From: an uncultured Prevotella sp.
Lineage (GTDB): Bacteria > Bacteroidota > Bacteroidia > Bacteroidales > Bacteroidaceae
NCBI GenBank assembly: GCA_937895845.1
Contig: CALBLK010000006.1
Coordinates: 1 to 64,000 of the forward strand
Length of the DNA stretch: 64,000 bases
Direction: 5' to 3'
The notes under the pieces are model-generated. The model did not search any database. It had not been told where the DNA came from and saw only the letters and a list, made by a program, of their open reading frames with translations. Shown in pieces: positions 45,252 to 53,327 of this stretch; the stretch's first letter is position 1; each line of letters opens with the position of its first letter. A program made the translations under genes and the position numbers.

Positions 45252-46184
45252 ATGAACCTCAGAAGACTACTGCCATTGCTCGTGCTTGCAATGGCACAGC
45301 TGACAGCATCGTCACAGACACCGGCAAGCGTGTTCATCACTGCCGGACAATCAAACGCGGAGGGGCGCGCGTCCTCAAGCGAGAAGCCCGGATACCTGGA
45401 CAAGGGCTACAAGCACCTCAAGTACGCTTTCCTGCGCCATGTGCAGGATGGCAAGTTCGGAAAGTACGAGTTCGGAAAGACGTTCGCGTTCTGCGACGTG
45501 ACAAACTATTTTATCGACAAGGCCTCGAGCAAGGACTTCTATTCCATCAAGTGCACCTACGGAGGGACCTCTATCACGCCGGGGCAGTACAAGGAGAGCG
45601 AAGCGGGCTGGAAGCCCGTGTGGTATGCCGACAGCGCCTGGATTGCCGCGAACAGGGCATACAACAGCACCGACGGCGGACTGTCGCTGGCACTGTCGCT
45701 CACCGACGGCTTCGCAAAATGTGCCAGGGAGACGCTCGCCCGCATCAAAGGGGGCTACGATGTGAAAGCAATCATGTGGCACCAGGGCGAGAGCGACTGC
45801 AAGAAGGCGGAGGAATACTACAAGAACTTCCGCGACATGATCACCTTCATGCGCGAACGGATCTATGCCGTTACGGGCAAGGAGAAAGACAGGACGCTGC
45901 CCTTTATCTTCGGCACCGTGCCGCATGGCTCGCGCCTGTACAGCCCCGTCGTCGAGGCGGCGCAGCTCAAGGTGGCCCGGGAGCTTCCGAATGTCTACCC
46001 CATAGACTTGCGCAACGTGCCCCTGAAGAAAGATGTGCTCCACTTCAACGGAGCCGGCACGGAGTATGTTGGAAAGCTGATGTTCAACAAGCTGGTGGAG
46101 CTGGGACTGGTGAAGGCGGCGCCGGTCAGTGTTGACAGTCCGGCGAAGGTCAGCCAAAAGCCTTCATCTGAACATTCAAGATAA
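45252..46184 (+). CDS. Secreted SASA/CE6-like carbohydrate esterase
   Basis: A 310-residue exported protein with a signal peptide (about 1-22, ending ASSQ) and a sialate-O-acetylesterase-type SGNH domain. VFITAGQSNAEGR holds the nucleophile Ser, MWHQGESD is the block with conserved His-Gln-Gly-Glu, and KDVLHFNGAGTEYVG supplies the C-terminal Asp/His. Relatives include acetyl xylan esterases of family CE6. The open frame extends upstream to 45111, but the signal peptide sets the start at 45252. It is 33 bases before a GH30 gene, so the two likely deacetylate and cleave one glycan. Confidence 0.88.
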   Translation: MNLRRLLPLLVLAMAQLTASSQTPASVFITAGQSNAEGRASSSEKPGYLDKGYKHLKYAFLRHVQDGKFGKYEFGKTFAFCDVTNYFIDKASSKDFYSIKCTYGGTSITPGQYKESEAGWKPVWYADSAWIAANRAYNSTDGGLSLALSLTDGFAKCARETLARIKGGYDVKAIMWHQGESDCKKAEEYYKNFRDMITFMRERIYAVTGKEKDRTLPFIFGTVPHGSRLYSPVVEAAQLKVARELPNVYPIDLRNVPLKKDVLHFNGAGTEYVGKLMFNKLVELGLVKAAPVSVDSPAKVSQKPSSEHSR

Positions 46185-46217
46185 AAAAGCACAGTTTCAT
46201 ACAAAAGCTTTCCACCT

Positions 46218-47774
46218 ATGAAAAGGACAATTTCCATGGTATGCGCTGTGGCATGCCTGTCAGCCACGGCACAGGAGCGGGCCGTCTTCACTGTAAATCC
46301 CGACATCCGGCACCAGCAGATTGACTGCTTCGGCGCGTCTGACGCGTGGAGCATGCGCTTCATAGGCGAGATGCCCGGACAGGCACAGGACAACGTTGCC
46401 AAGCTGCTGTTCAGCCCGGCAACCGACGACAAGGGCAACCCCGAGGGCATCGCGCTGAGCATCTGGCGCTTCAACATCGGGGCGGGAAGTGTGGAGCAGG
46501 GCGACAGCAGCCGCATCAGCCACGGCACGCGGACCGAGTGCTTTCTGAATGCCGACGGCAGCTACGACTGGACCAAGCAGGCCGGACAGCGCAGGTTTCT
46601 GAAGCGTGCCAAGGACTACGGCGTCCCCTACCTGCTGGGGTTCTTGAACTCGCCGCCGGTGTTCCACACAAAGAACGGTCTTGCGACAAATACCGGGCGG
46701 GGCGGCACACTGAACCTGAAAGAGGACAGATACGGTGACTTCGCCCGCTTTATGGCCGGGGTCATCGCCGGCCTGAAGGAGCACGACAACGTAGCGATTG
46801 ACTACATCTCCCCGGTAAACGAGCCAGACGGGCACTGGAACTGGCAAGGCCCCAAGCAGGAGGGCAGCCCGGCAACGAAGTATGAAATAGCCCGGCTCGC
46901 ACGCGTTCTTGACAGAGCGCTGAAGTCACGCGGGGTCACCACGCGCATCATCATCCCGGAATCGTCGGACTACCGCTGCATGATGGCAACGCACATGACC
47001 GGCCCCGAGCGCGGGTACCAGATCCAGTCCTTTTTCTCGCCTGACAGCGCCGGCACCTATGTCGGCGACCTTGAGCGGCTCCCGCACCTCATGGCAGGGC
47101 ACAGCTACTGGACAACCACGCCGGTGAGCTATATGAAGGAATGCCGGAAGGCGCTGCGCGACACGCTGCGCAAGTATGGCGTGGGCTTCTGGCAGAGCGA
47201 GGTGTGCATCATGGGCAATGACGAAGAGATTGGCGGTGGCGGCGGATATGACCGCACGATGAAGACAGCGCTCTATGTGGCAAGGGTGATGCACCACGAC
47301 CTGGTGTTCGCCAACGCCCGCAGCTGGCAGTGGTGGAGGGCAGTCGGCGGCAATTACAAGGATGGCCTGCTGTTCCAGTACAGGCAGCCGGGCGCAGCCG
47401 CCGACACCATTGTTGACTCCAAGCTGCTGTGGTCGTTCGGCAATTACAGCCGCTTTGTCCGCCCGGGAGCCGTGCGCCTCAACGTGTGCCGCGGCAAGTC
47501 AACCGACCCTGACAGTGCGACAGACCCCTACGGGCTGATGTGCTCGGCTTTCCGCAACGAGGACGGCAGCAACGTTATCGTTGTGATCAACTATGGGGAA
47601 ACGGAGCAGACAATGGACATTGAAGGCTTGGGCACCGCTTCGCTTCCCTGGAGGATGTACCGCACGTCAGACAGTCCCGCCGAATCGCTCGCCTTTGTAG
47701 GCAAGCGGAAAAGCCTGAAGTCGGTCACCCTCCCCAGGCGTTCGATAACGACCTTCGTAAGCCACAGCATATAG
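46218..47774 (+). CDS. Secreted glycoside hydrolase family 30
   Basis: A 518-residue exported clan GH-A hydrolase: signal peptide (about 1-19), (beta/alpha)8 barrel and a small C-terminal beta domain. The acid/base is likely Glu202 in SPVNEPDGHW and the nucleophile Glu328 in FWQSEVCIMG. The WNWQGPKQEGS segment after the acid/base is typical of GH30 enzymes such as endo-beta-1,6-galactanases and xylanases; the exact subfamily is not settled here. Co-transcribed with the upstream esterase and ended by the hairpin at 47781. Confidence 0.88.
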   Translation: MKRTISMVCAVACLSATAQERAVFTVNPDIRHQQIDCFGASDAWSMRFIGEMPGQAQDNVAKLLFSPATDDKGNPEGIALSIWRFNIGAGSVEQGDSSRISHGTRTECFLNADGSYDWTKQAGQRRFLKRAKDYGVPYLLGFLNSPPVFHTKNGLATNTGRGGTLNLKEDRYGDFARFMAGVIAGLKEHDNVAIDYISPVNEPDGHWNWQGPKQEGSPATKYEIARLARVLDRALKSRGVTTRIIIPESSDYRCMMATHMTGPERGYQIQSFFSPDSAGTYVGDLERLPHLMAGHSYWTTTPVSYMKECRKALRDTLRKYGVGFWQSEVCIMGNDEEIGGGGGYDRTMKTALYVARVMHHDLVFANARSWQWWRAVGGNYKDGLLFQYRQPGAAADTIVDSKLLWSFGNYSRFVRPGAVRLNVCRGKSTDPDSATDPYGLMCSAFRNEDGSNVIVVINYGETEQTMDIEGLGTASLPWRMYRTSDSPAESLAFVGKRKSLKSVTLPRRSITTFVSHSI

Positions 47775-47780
47775 AGTCAG

Positions 47781-47857
47781 CGGCCTTGCCCCGCCAGGCT
47801 GAAGAGCTGGCTGGCCGGTTGGCCGGGGTTGCTCTCACGCCTGGCGGGGCAAGGCCG
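47781..47857. terminator. Long bidirectional stem-loop between convergent GH30 and trpS
   Basis: Perfect 19-base arms (47781-47799 and 47839-47857) enclose 39 bases that hold a further GGCC-GGTT-GGCC hairpin. It begins six bases after the GH30 stop and ends about 40 bases past the trpS stop, so it probably ends transcription in both directions. Confidence 0.75.
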
Positions 47858-47897
47858 TCATGCCTCCCCGCCACTTCTGCTTGCGGCGCCGCCTAAG

Positions 47898-48986
47898 TCA
47901 CGGCTTCCTGAACTTTTCCGCCTGGCTCTTGATCAGCTCAGCGTCATCGAAATAGTCGATGCGCATGGCGTGGCGCACCTCGGCCATGGTCCGGGCTGCG
48001 GTCTCGCGCGCCTTTTCTGTGCCCTTGCGCAGAATGTTGTAGATTTCGGGAATGTCCTGCTCGAACTCATGGCGGCGCTGGCGCATAGGCTCAAGCAGGT
48101 TGTTGAGAATGGTGTTGAGAAACTTCTTGCAGGTGCCGTCGCCAATGCCCCCGCGCACATAGTGCTCCTTGAGGTCGTCAAGGTTCCTGAACTCTGGCCA
48201 GAAGTTGGCAAAGTCCTCGTCGGTGCCAAAGGCCTCCAGATAGGTGAACACGGCGTTGCCCTCAAGGTTTCCGGGCTCGTCCATGCTCATGCGCGGCGCG
48301 CCGTTCGACATTTTCTTCACCTTTTTCCACACCTCGGCTGCCGAGTCGCTCAGGTAGATGCAGTTGCCCAGGCTCTTGCTCATCTTCTCCTTGCCGTCGG
48401 TTCCGGGCAGCCGGCGCGCCGTGGCGTTGTCGGGCAGCATGATTTCGGGTTCCACCAGCACCGGGCTGTACACCTGGTTGAAGCGGCGCACCAGCTCGCG
48501 CGTCACCTCGAGCATGGGCTCCTGGTCTTCGCCGGCGGGCACCGTGGTGGCCTTGAACAGGGTGATGTCGGCCGCCTGGCTCACGGGATAGCAGAAGAAG
48601 CCGAGGGGGATGTTGGCCTCGAAGTTGCGCATCTTGATTTCGGTCTTCACCGTGGGGTTGCGCTGCACGCGCGACACGGTGATGAGGTTCATCAGGTAGG
48701 TGGTGAGCTCGGCAAGCTCGGGAATCTGGCTCTGCACAAATATGGTGCAGCGTTCGGGGTCAAGCCCGGCCGACAGGTAGTCGAGCGCCACCTCTACCAG
48801 GTTCTGCCTGATTTTCTCGGGGTTGTCGGCGTTGTCGGTCAGCGCCTGCACATCGGCCATAAAGACAAACATCTTGTCGTAGTCGCCCTCGTTCTGCAGC
48901 TGCACGCGGCGGCGCAACGAGCCCACATAGTGGCCCAGGTGCAGCTTTCCGGTGGGGCGGTCACCGGTAAGAATAACTTTTCCCAT
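47898..48986 (-). CDS. trpS: Tryptophan-tRNA ligase
   Basis: A 362-residue class I tRNA synthetase that charges tRNA-Trp. The HIGH-type motif is in TGKLHLGHYVGS and the KMSKS loop is in GKEKMSKSLG. FMADVQALTDNADNPEKI and the PAGEDQEPMLEVTRE segment are also diagnostic. Length is slightly above the usual 330-340. It has its own promoter, divergent from the GH140-like gene. Cytoplasmic. Confidence 0.97.
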   Translation of the reverse strand: MGKVILTGDRPTGKLHLGHYVGSLRRRVQLQNEGDYDKMFVFMADVQALTDNADNPEKIRQNLVEVALDYLSAGLDPERCTIFVQSQIPELAELTTYLMNLITVSRVQRNPTVKTEIKMRNFEANIPLGFFCYPVSQAADITLFKATTVPAGEDQEPMLEVTRELVRRFNQVYSPVLVEPEIMLPDNATARRLPGTDGKEKMSKSLGNCIYLSDSAAEVWKKVKKMSNGAPRMSMDEPGNLEGNAVFTYLEAFGTDEDFANFWPEFRNLDDLKEHYVRGGIGDGTCKKFLNTILNNLLEPMRQRRHEFEQDIPEIYNILRKGTEKARETAARTMAEVRHAMRIDYFDDAELIKSQAEKFRKP

Positions 48987-49078
48987 GCTTCTCTATCTCT
49001 TGTTTCTTGTGATGCAATCTGTTGGGGTCAGAGGTCCGGACGGTTGTCTGCTGCCGTCCGGGCGGCCCGTTTGAATTG

Positions 49079-49086
49079 CAAAAATA
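49079..49086 (-). promoter_or_regulatory. -7 promoter element of trpS
   Basis: TATTTTTG on the minus strand, about 93 bases ahead of the trpS ATG. Its leader shows no clear T-box, as expected in this phylum. Confidence 0.65.
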
Positions 49087-49128
49087 CACAAATTCCACGA
49101 AACAGGGGGCATGATGCCGGGTTTTTGT

Positions 49129-49136
49129 TACTTTTG
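49129..49136 (+). promoter_or_regulatory. -7 promoter element of the GH140-like gene
   Basis: TACTTTTG matches TAnnTTTG, 27 bases before the ATG at 49163 and divergent from the trpS promoter. Confidence 0.7.
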
Positions 49137-49162
49137 CAAACAAAGGACAAAACAGACAAAAC

Positions 49163-50569
49163 ATGAGACACTTCCTCTACATTCTCGCTCTTTCCCTCAC
49201 CCTGTCGCTGCCGGCCTTGGCCGCCGGCAGCCCGTGGGACAACGGCGACCTGCGCGTGTCGGCCAACGGCCGCTTTCTCCAGTTTGCCAACGGCAAGCCG
49301 TTCTTCTGGCTGGCCGACACGGGCTGGCTGCTGCCCGAGCGGCTCAACCGCGACGAGGCGGAGCACTACCTCGCCTCGCTCGGGCGGGCCGGCTACAACG
49401 TGGTGCAGGTGCAGGTCATCAACGCCATCCCCTCGTTCAATGCCTACGGACAGATGGCCCTTGACCGGGGGTTTGACTTCAGCCAGGCCGACAGGCCGGG
49501 GGTCTACGGCTACTGGAACCACATGGACTACATCGTCGACCGCGCGGCGGCCCACGGCATCTACGTGGCCATGGTGTGCATCTGGGGCGGAATGGTGAAG
49601 CGCGGCGACATGAACGCCACCCAGGCCAGGGCCTACGGCTCGTTCCTGGCGCGGCGCTACGGCCGGCGGCCGAACATCGTGTGGGTGATGGGCGGCGACA
49701 TCCGGGGTGACATCCACCCCGAGGTGTGGGAGGCGCTGGCCACCACCATCAAGGCCGCCGACCGCCGTCACCTGATGACGTTCCACCCCCGCGGCCGCCA
49801 CACGTCGGCCCAGTGGTTTAACAGCAGCGAGTGGCTCGACTTCAACATGTTCCAGAGCGGGCACCGCCGCTACAACCAGCGCATGGGCGACAAGCACTAC
49901 CCCATCGCCGAGGGCACGGAGGAGGACAACTGGATGTACGTTGACTCGGCCTGGAGCCACCGCCCCGTCAAGCCTGTGCTCGACGGGGAGCCGAGCTACG
50001 AGGGCATTCCGCAGGGGCTGCACAGCGGCAGCGAGCCGCGCTGGACGGCGGCGGACTGCCGCCGCTACGCCTACTGGGCTGTGTTTGCCGGAGCCTGCGG
50101 CCACACCTACGGCAACAGCGCCATCATGCAGATGGCCAAGCCGGGCACCGAGGGGGCCTATTCGGCCGACCCCGTGGCCAAGCCCTGGTATGTGGCACTG
50201 GGCGACCCCGGCTTCCGGCAGATGCAATACCTCAAGCGGCTGATGCTGGCCCTGCCCTACTTTGAGCGCGTGCCCGACCAGCGTGCCATCCTGAACAACG
50301 GCACGCGCTACGACCGCCTTGCCGCCACGCGCGGCAAGAGCTACCTGCTGGTGTACAACCACACGGGGCGCGACATGACCGTCGACCTCACCCGCATCAG
50401 CGGGGCGCGCAAGCGCGTGTGGTGGATGGACCCCACCGACGGGCACATCACGTTCCTGGGCACCTTTGACAGCCGTGTCACCACGTTCCGCTACCACGCC
50501 CGGGCGACTGGCGTTGCCGACGGGGTGCTCATTGCCGCAGACGAAAAGATGCCACTCAGCCTTGAGTGA
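49163..50569 (+). CDS. Secreted DUF4038/GH140-like glycosidase
   Basis: A 468-residue exported protein: signal peptide (about 1-21), a (beta/alpha)8 DUF4038 domain (about 30-370) and a small C-terminal beta domain (about 385-465) of the putative collagen-binding type. FLQFANGKPFFWLADTGW, WVMGGDIRGD and LDGEPSYEGIP are hallmarks of GH140, whose founding member releases apiose from rhamnogalacturonan II. The Asp of GGD and the Glu of DGEPSYE are the likely catalytic pair. Apiosidase activity here is inferred from family only. Single-gene unit with its own promoter. Confidence 0.85.
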   Translation: MRHFLYILALSLTLSLPALAAGSPWDNGDLRVSANGRFLQFANGKPFFWLADTGWLLPERLNRDEAEHYLASLGRAGYNVVQVQVINAIPSFNAYGQMALDRGFDFSQADRPGVYGYWNHMDYIVDRAAAHGIYVAMVCIWGGMVKRGDMNATQARAYGSFLARRYGRRPNIVWVMGGDIRGDIHPEVWEALATTIKAADRRHLMTFHPRGRHTSAQWFNSSEWLDFNMFQSGHRRYNQRMGDKHYPIAEGTEEDNWMYVDSAWSHRPVKPVLDGEPSYEGIPQGLHSGSEPRWTAADCRRYAYWAVFAGACGHTYGNSAIMQMAKPGTEGAYSADPVAKPWYVALGDPGFRQMQYLKRLMLALPYFERVPDQRAILNNGTRYDRLAATRGKSYLLVYNHTGRDMTVDLTRISGARKRVWWMDPTDGHITFLGTFDSRVTTFRYHARATGVADGVLIAADEKMPLSLE

Positions 50570-50691
50570 CACCTCGCGCGGGGACTGCCCTTGCAGTCCG
50601 GGGCCGGCGTAACAGGTCCGGTCTCATGCTTGACCCATGTTGTCGCCTGTCCCGGCCTGACGGCCGGTCCGGGCCAAAGCGTGCCGGCTGG

Positions 50692-50728
50692 ACACAAAAA
50701 ATGGAGCGGGCCGTGGGCCCGCTCCATT
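50692..50728 (-). terminator. Terminator of pnp
   Basis: Perfect 13-base arms (50700-50712 and 50716-50728) with a three-base loop; on the minus strand they run into TTTTTTGTG. Confidence 0.92.
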
Positions 50729-50753
50729 CCTATCGTTTGATTTCTTCTCAGTC

Positions 50754-53069
50754 TTAGAAGTCCATGTGGTCAAGAGAGTCATTGAAGTCCTTTGGCTCGT
50801 GGTGCTCCTCGTGGTGCTCCTCCTGCTCGGGGCGCGGACGGCGTTCGCCACGCTCCGGACGGGGACGGCGGTCACCGCGCTCGGGACGCTGGCGGCGGTC
50901 ACCGCGCTCGCGGCGTGCGGGACGCTCCACGTAGTCGGCCGGCTTCTCCAGCAGCACGCGGTGCGAGAGCTTGTACTTGCCCGTCTTCGGGTCAATCTCA
51001 AGGAGCTTCACCTTGATCTTGTCGCCCTCCTTGATACCGGCCTCCTCGACCGTCTCCAGGCGCTTCCAGTCAATCTCGGAGATGTGGAGCAGGCCGTCCT
51101 TGCCGGGGAGAATCTCAACAAAGCAGCCGTAGGGCATGATGGATCGAACGGTACCCTCGTAGACCTCGCCCACTTCGGGGATGGCCACGATGGCGCGTAT
51201 CTTGGCCAGGGCGGCGTCAATGCTGTCCTTGTTGGGCGCACTCACCTGGACCTTGCCCACGCCGTCAATCTCGTCAATGGTGATCGTGGCACCCGTGTCC
51301 TCCTGCATCTGCTGGATAATCTTGCCTCCGGGGCCAATCACGGCGCCGATAAACTCCTTCGGTATCTCTATCTGGACGATGCGGGGCACCTGCGGCTTCA
51401 TCTCGGCGCGCGGTGCGGCGATGGTGTCGGTCAGCTTCGACAGGATGTACTCGCGGCCGGCCTTGGCCTGCATCAGCGCCTTCTCCAGAATCTCGAAGCT
51501 CAGTCCGTCACACTTGATGTCCATCTGGGTGGCGGTCAGTCCGTCTTTCGTTCCCGTGGTCTTGAAGTCCATGTCGCCCAAGTGGTCCTCGTCACCGAGG
51601 ATGTCGCTCAGCACGGCATACTTCTCCTCGCCGGGGTTCTTGATGAGTCCCATGGCGATGCCGCTCACGGGCTTCTTCATGGGCACGCCGGCATCCATCA
51701 GCGCCAGTGTCCCGGCACAGACGGTGGCCATCGACGACGAGCCGTTGCTCTCCAGGATCTGCGAAACGAGGCGCACGGTGTAGGGGAAGTCCTCGGGAAT
51801 CTGCCCCTTCAGTCCGCGCCAGGCCAGGTGACCGTGGCCAATCTCGCGGCGTCCCACGCCGCGCTGCGCCTTGGCCTCGCCCGTACAGAACGGCGGGAAG
51901 TTGTAGTGGAGCAGGAAGCGCATGTAGCTCTTGTCGAGCACATCGTCAACCATCTTCTCGTCGAGCTTGGTGCCGAGGGTGCAGGTTGACAGGCTCTGGG
52001 TCTCGCCGCGGGTGAAGATGGCGCTTCCGTGAGGCATGGGCAGCGGTGACACCTCGCACCAGATGGGGCGTATCTCGTCACACTTGCGTCCGTCAAGGCG
52101 CACGCCCTCGTCCAGGATGCAGCGGCGCATGGCGTCGCGCATCACGTCGTGGTAGTAGCGGTCCATCATTGCGTCCTTCTCCTCCAGCTCGTCCTCGGAC
52201 AGGTCGGCGTGGGCGGCGTGGTACTTCTCCTTGAAGTCGCTCAGAATCTTGTCGAAGGCGTCCTGGCGTGCCTGCTTCTCCAGCGCCTGCTTGGTCACGT
52301 CGTAGGCGGGCTGGTAAAGCTCCTTGTTCATCTGCGCGCGCAGGTCCTCGTCGTTCACCTCGTGGTCATACTCGCGCTTCACGTCAGTGCCCAGCTCCTT
52401 GGACAGCTCGGCCTGCAGCTCGCACATGGGCTTGATGGCCTCCATGGCGGCCTTGAGGGCGCCAATCATGTCCTGTTCGGACACCTCTTTCATCTCGCCC
52501 TCCACCATCATGATGTTCTCGGCAGAGGCGCCCACCATGATGTCCATGTCGGCGTCGGCCATCTGCTGGAAGGTGGGGTTGATGACATACTGCCCGCCGA
52601 TGCGCGCTACGCGCACCTCGCTGATGGGGCACTCGAAAGGAATATCTGAGCAGGCGAGCGCGGCGGAGGCTGCGAAGCCGGCCAGCGCATCGGGCTGGTC
52701 AACACCGTCGGCTGAGAGCAGCATGATGTTGACATACACTTCGGCATGATAGTTCGACGGGAAAAGCGGGCGGAGCACACGGTCTACCAGTCGCGAGGTG
52801 AGAATCTCGTTGTCTCCGGGCTTGCCTTCGCGCTTGGTGAACCCGCCGGGGAACCGGCCGGCAGCTGAGTACTGCTCTCTGTAGTCTACCTGCAAAGGCA
52901 TGAAATCTGTTCCGGGAACTGCATCTTTCGCGGCACAAACAGTAGCGAGCAGTACGGTGTTGCCCATGCGGAGCACCACGCTTCCGTCGGCCTGCTTTGC
53001 CACCTTCCCGGTTTCAATGGTGATGGTCCTCCCATCAGCCAGTTGAATCGTTTTTGTAATTACGTTCAT
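50754..53069 (-). CDS. pnp: Polyribonucleotide nucleotidyltransferase (PNPase)
   Basis: A 771-residue phosphorolytic 3'-5' exoribonuclease. It has two RNase PH domains (about 1-240 and 340-560, with the linker helical domain between), a KH domain (about 575-635, GAVIGPGGKIIQQMQEDTGA) and an S1 domain (about 645-715, VYEGTVRSIMPYGCFVEIL). A low-complexity tail follows: repeats of RPERGDRR/RPERGERR, then EEHHEEHHEP. The tail is not part of the catalytic core and could bind RNA or a partner. The open frame extends upstream to 53138, but the promoter at 53104 lies inside it, so the ATG at 53069 is the start. Confidence 0.97.
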   Translation of the reverse strand: MNVITKTIQLADGRTITIETGKVAKQADGSVVLRMGNTVLLATVCAAKDAVPGTDFMPLQVDYREQYSAAGRFPGGFTKREGKPGDNEILTSRLVDRVLRPLFPSNYHAEVYVNIMLLSADGVDQPDALAGFAASAALACSDIPFECPISEVRVARIGGQYVINPTFQQMADADMDIMVGASAENIMMVEGEMKEVSEQDMIGALKAAMEAIKPMCELQAELSKELGTDVKREYDHEVNDEDLRAQMNKELYQPAYDVTKQALEKQARQDAFDKILSDFKEKYHAAHADLSEDELEEKDAMMDRYYHDVMRDAMRRCILDEGVRLDGRKCDEIRPIWCEVSPLPMPHGSAIFTRGETQSLSTCTLGTKLDEKMVDDVLDKSYMRFLLHYNFPPFCTGEAKAQRGVGRREIGHGHLAWRGLKGQIPEDFPYTVRLVSQILESNGSSSMATVCAGTLALMDAGVPMKKPVSGIAMGLIKNPGEEKYAVLSDILGDEDHLGDMDFKTTGTKDGLTATQMDIKCDGLSFEILEKALMQAKAGREYILSKLTDTIAAPRAEMKPQVPRIVQIEIPKEFIGAVIGPGGKIIQQMQEDTGATITIDEIDGVGKVQVSAPNKDSIDAALAKIRAIVAIPEVGEVYEGTVRSIMPYGCFVEILPGKDGLLHISEIDWKRLETVEEAGIKEGDKIKVKLLEIDPKTGKYKLSHRVLLEKPADYVERPARRERGDRRQRPERGDRRPRPERGERRPRPEQEEHHEEHHEPKDFNDSLDHMDF

Positions 53070-53103
53070 CTTAAAATTAAAACATCTGTGAATAAATATC
53101 GTA

Positions 53104-53111
53104 CAAAGATA
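53104..53111 (-). promoter_or_regulatory. -7 promoter element of pnp
   Basis: TATCTTTG on the minus strand, with a near-consensus TTCG 20 bases further upstream. Confidence 0.75.
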
Positions 53112-53167
53112 CGCAAAAGCGGCGGAACAGGCGAACAAACCGACAAAAGTTTGCTTTTTTTATGATT

Positions 53168-53192
53168 AAGCCCGAGTCGGCCATCAGACCGG
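53168..53192. repeat. Dispersed AACCCAAATCGG element (degenerate copy 3)
   Basis: AAGCCCGAGTCGGCCATCAG and the following ACCGG match the terminus of the element at 2724 at most positions. No inverted partner was found nearby. Confidence 0.45.
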
Positions 53193-53257
53193 GATGGGCA
53201 ATCTGGCGGGCTTGCTTGCTGCCCTCCTGCCCCCGGTCACTGCTTTTGCCATACGTT

Positions 53258-53301
53258 CCGGGGCGGCCTGGCACTGCGCTTGCAGTGCCAGGCCGCCCCG
53301 G
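53258..53301. terminator. Strong 20-bp hairpin downstream of the LruC lipoprotein
   Basis: Perfect 20-base GC-rich arms (53258-53277 and 53282-53301) with loop GCTT, 27 bases past the lipoprotein stop on the minus strand. No U-run follows. Confidence 0.7.
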
Positions 53302-53327
53302 TATGTCATTTCTGTCCGCGGGCAGCC

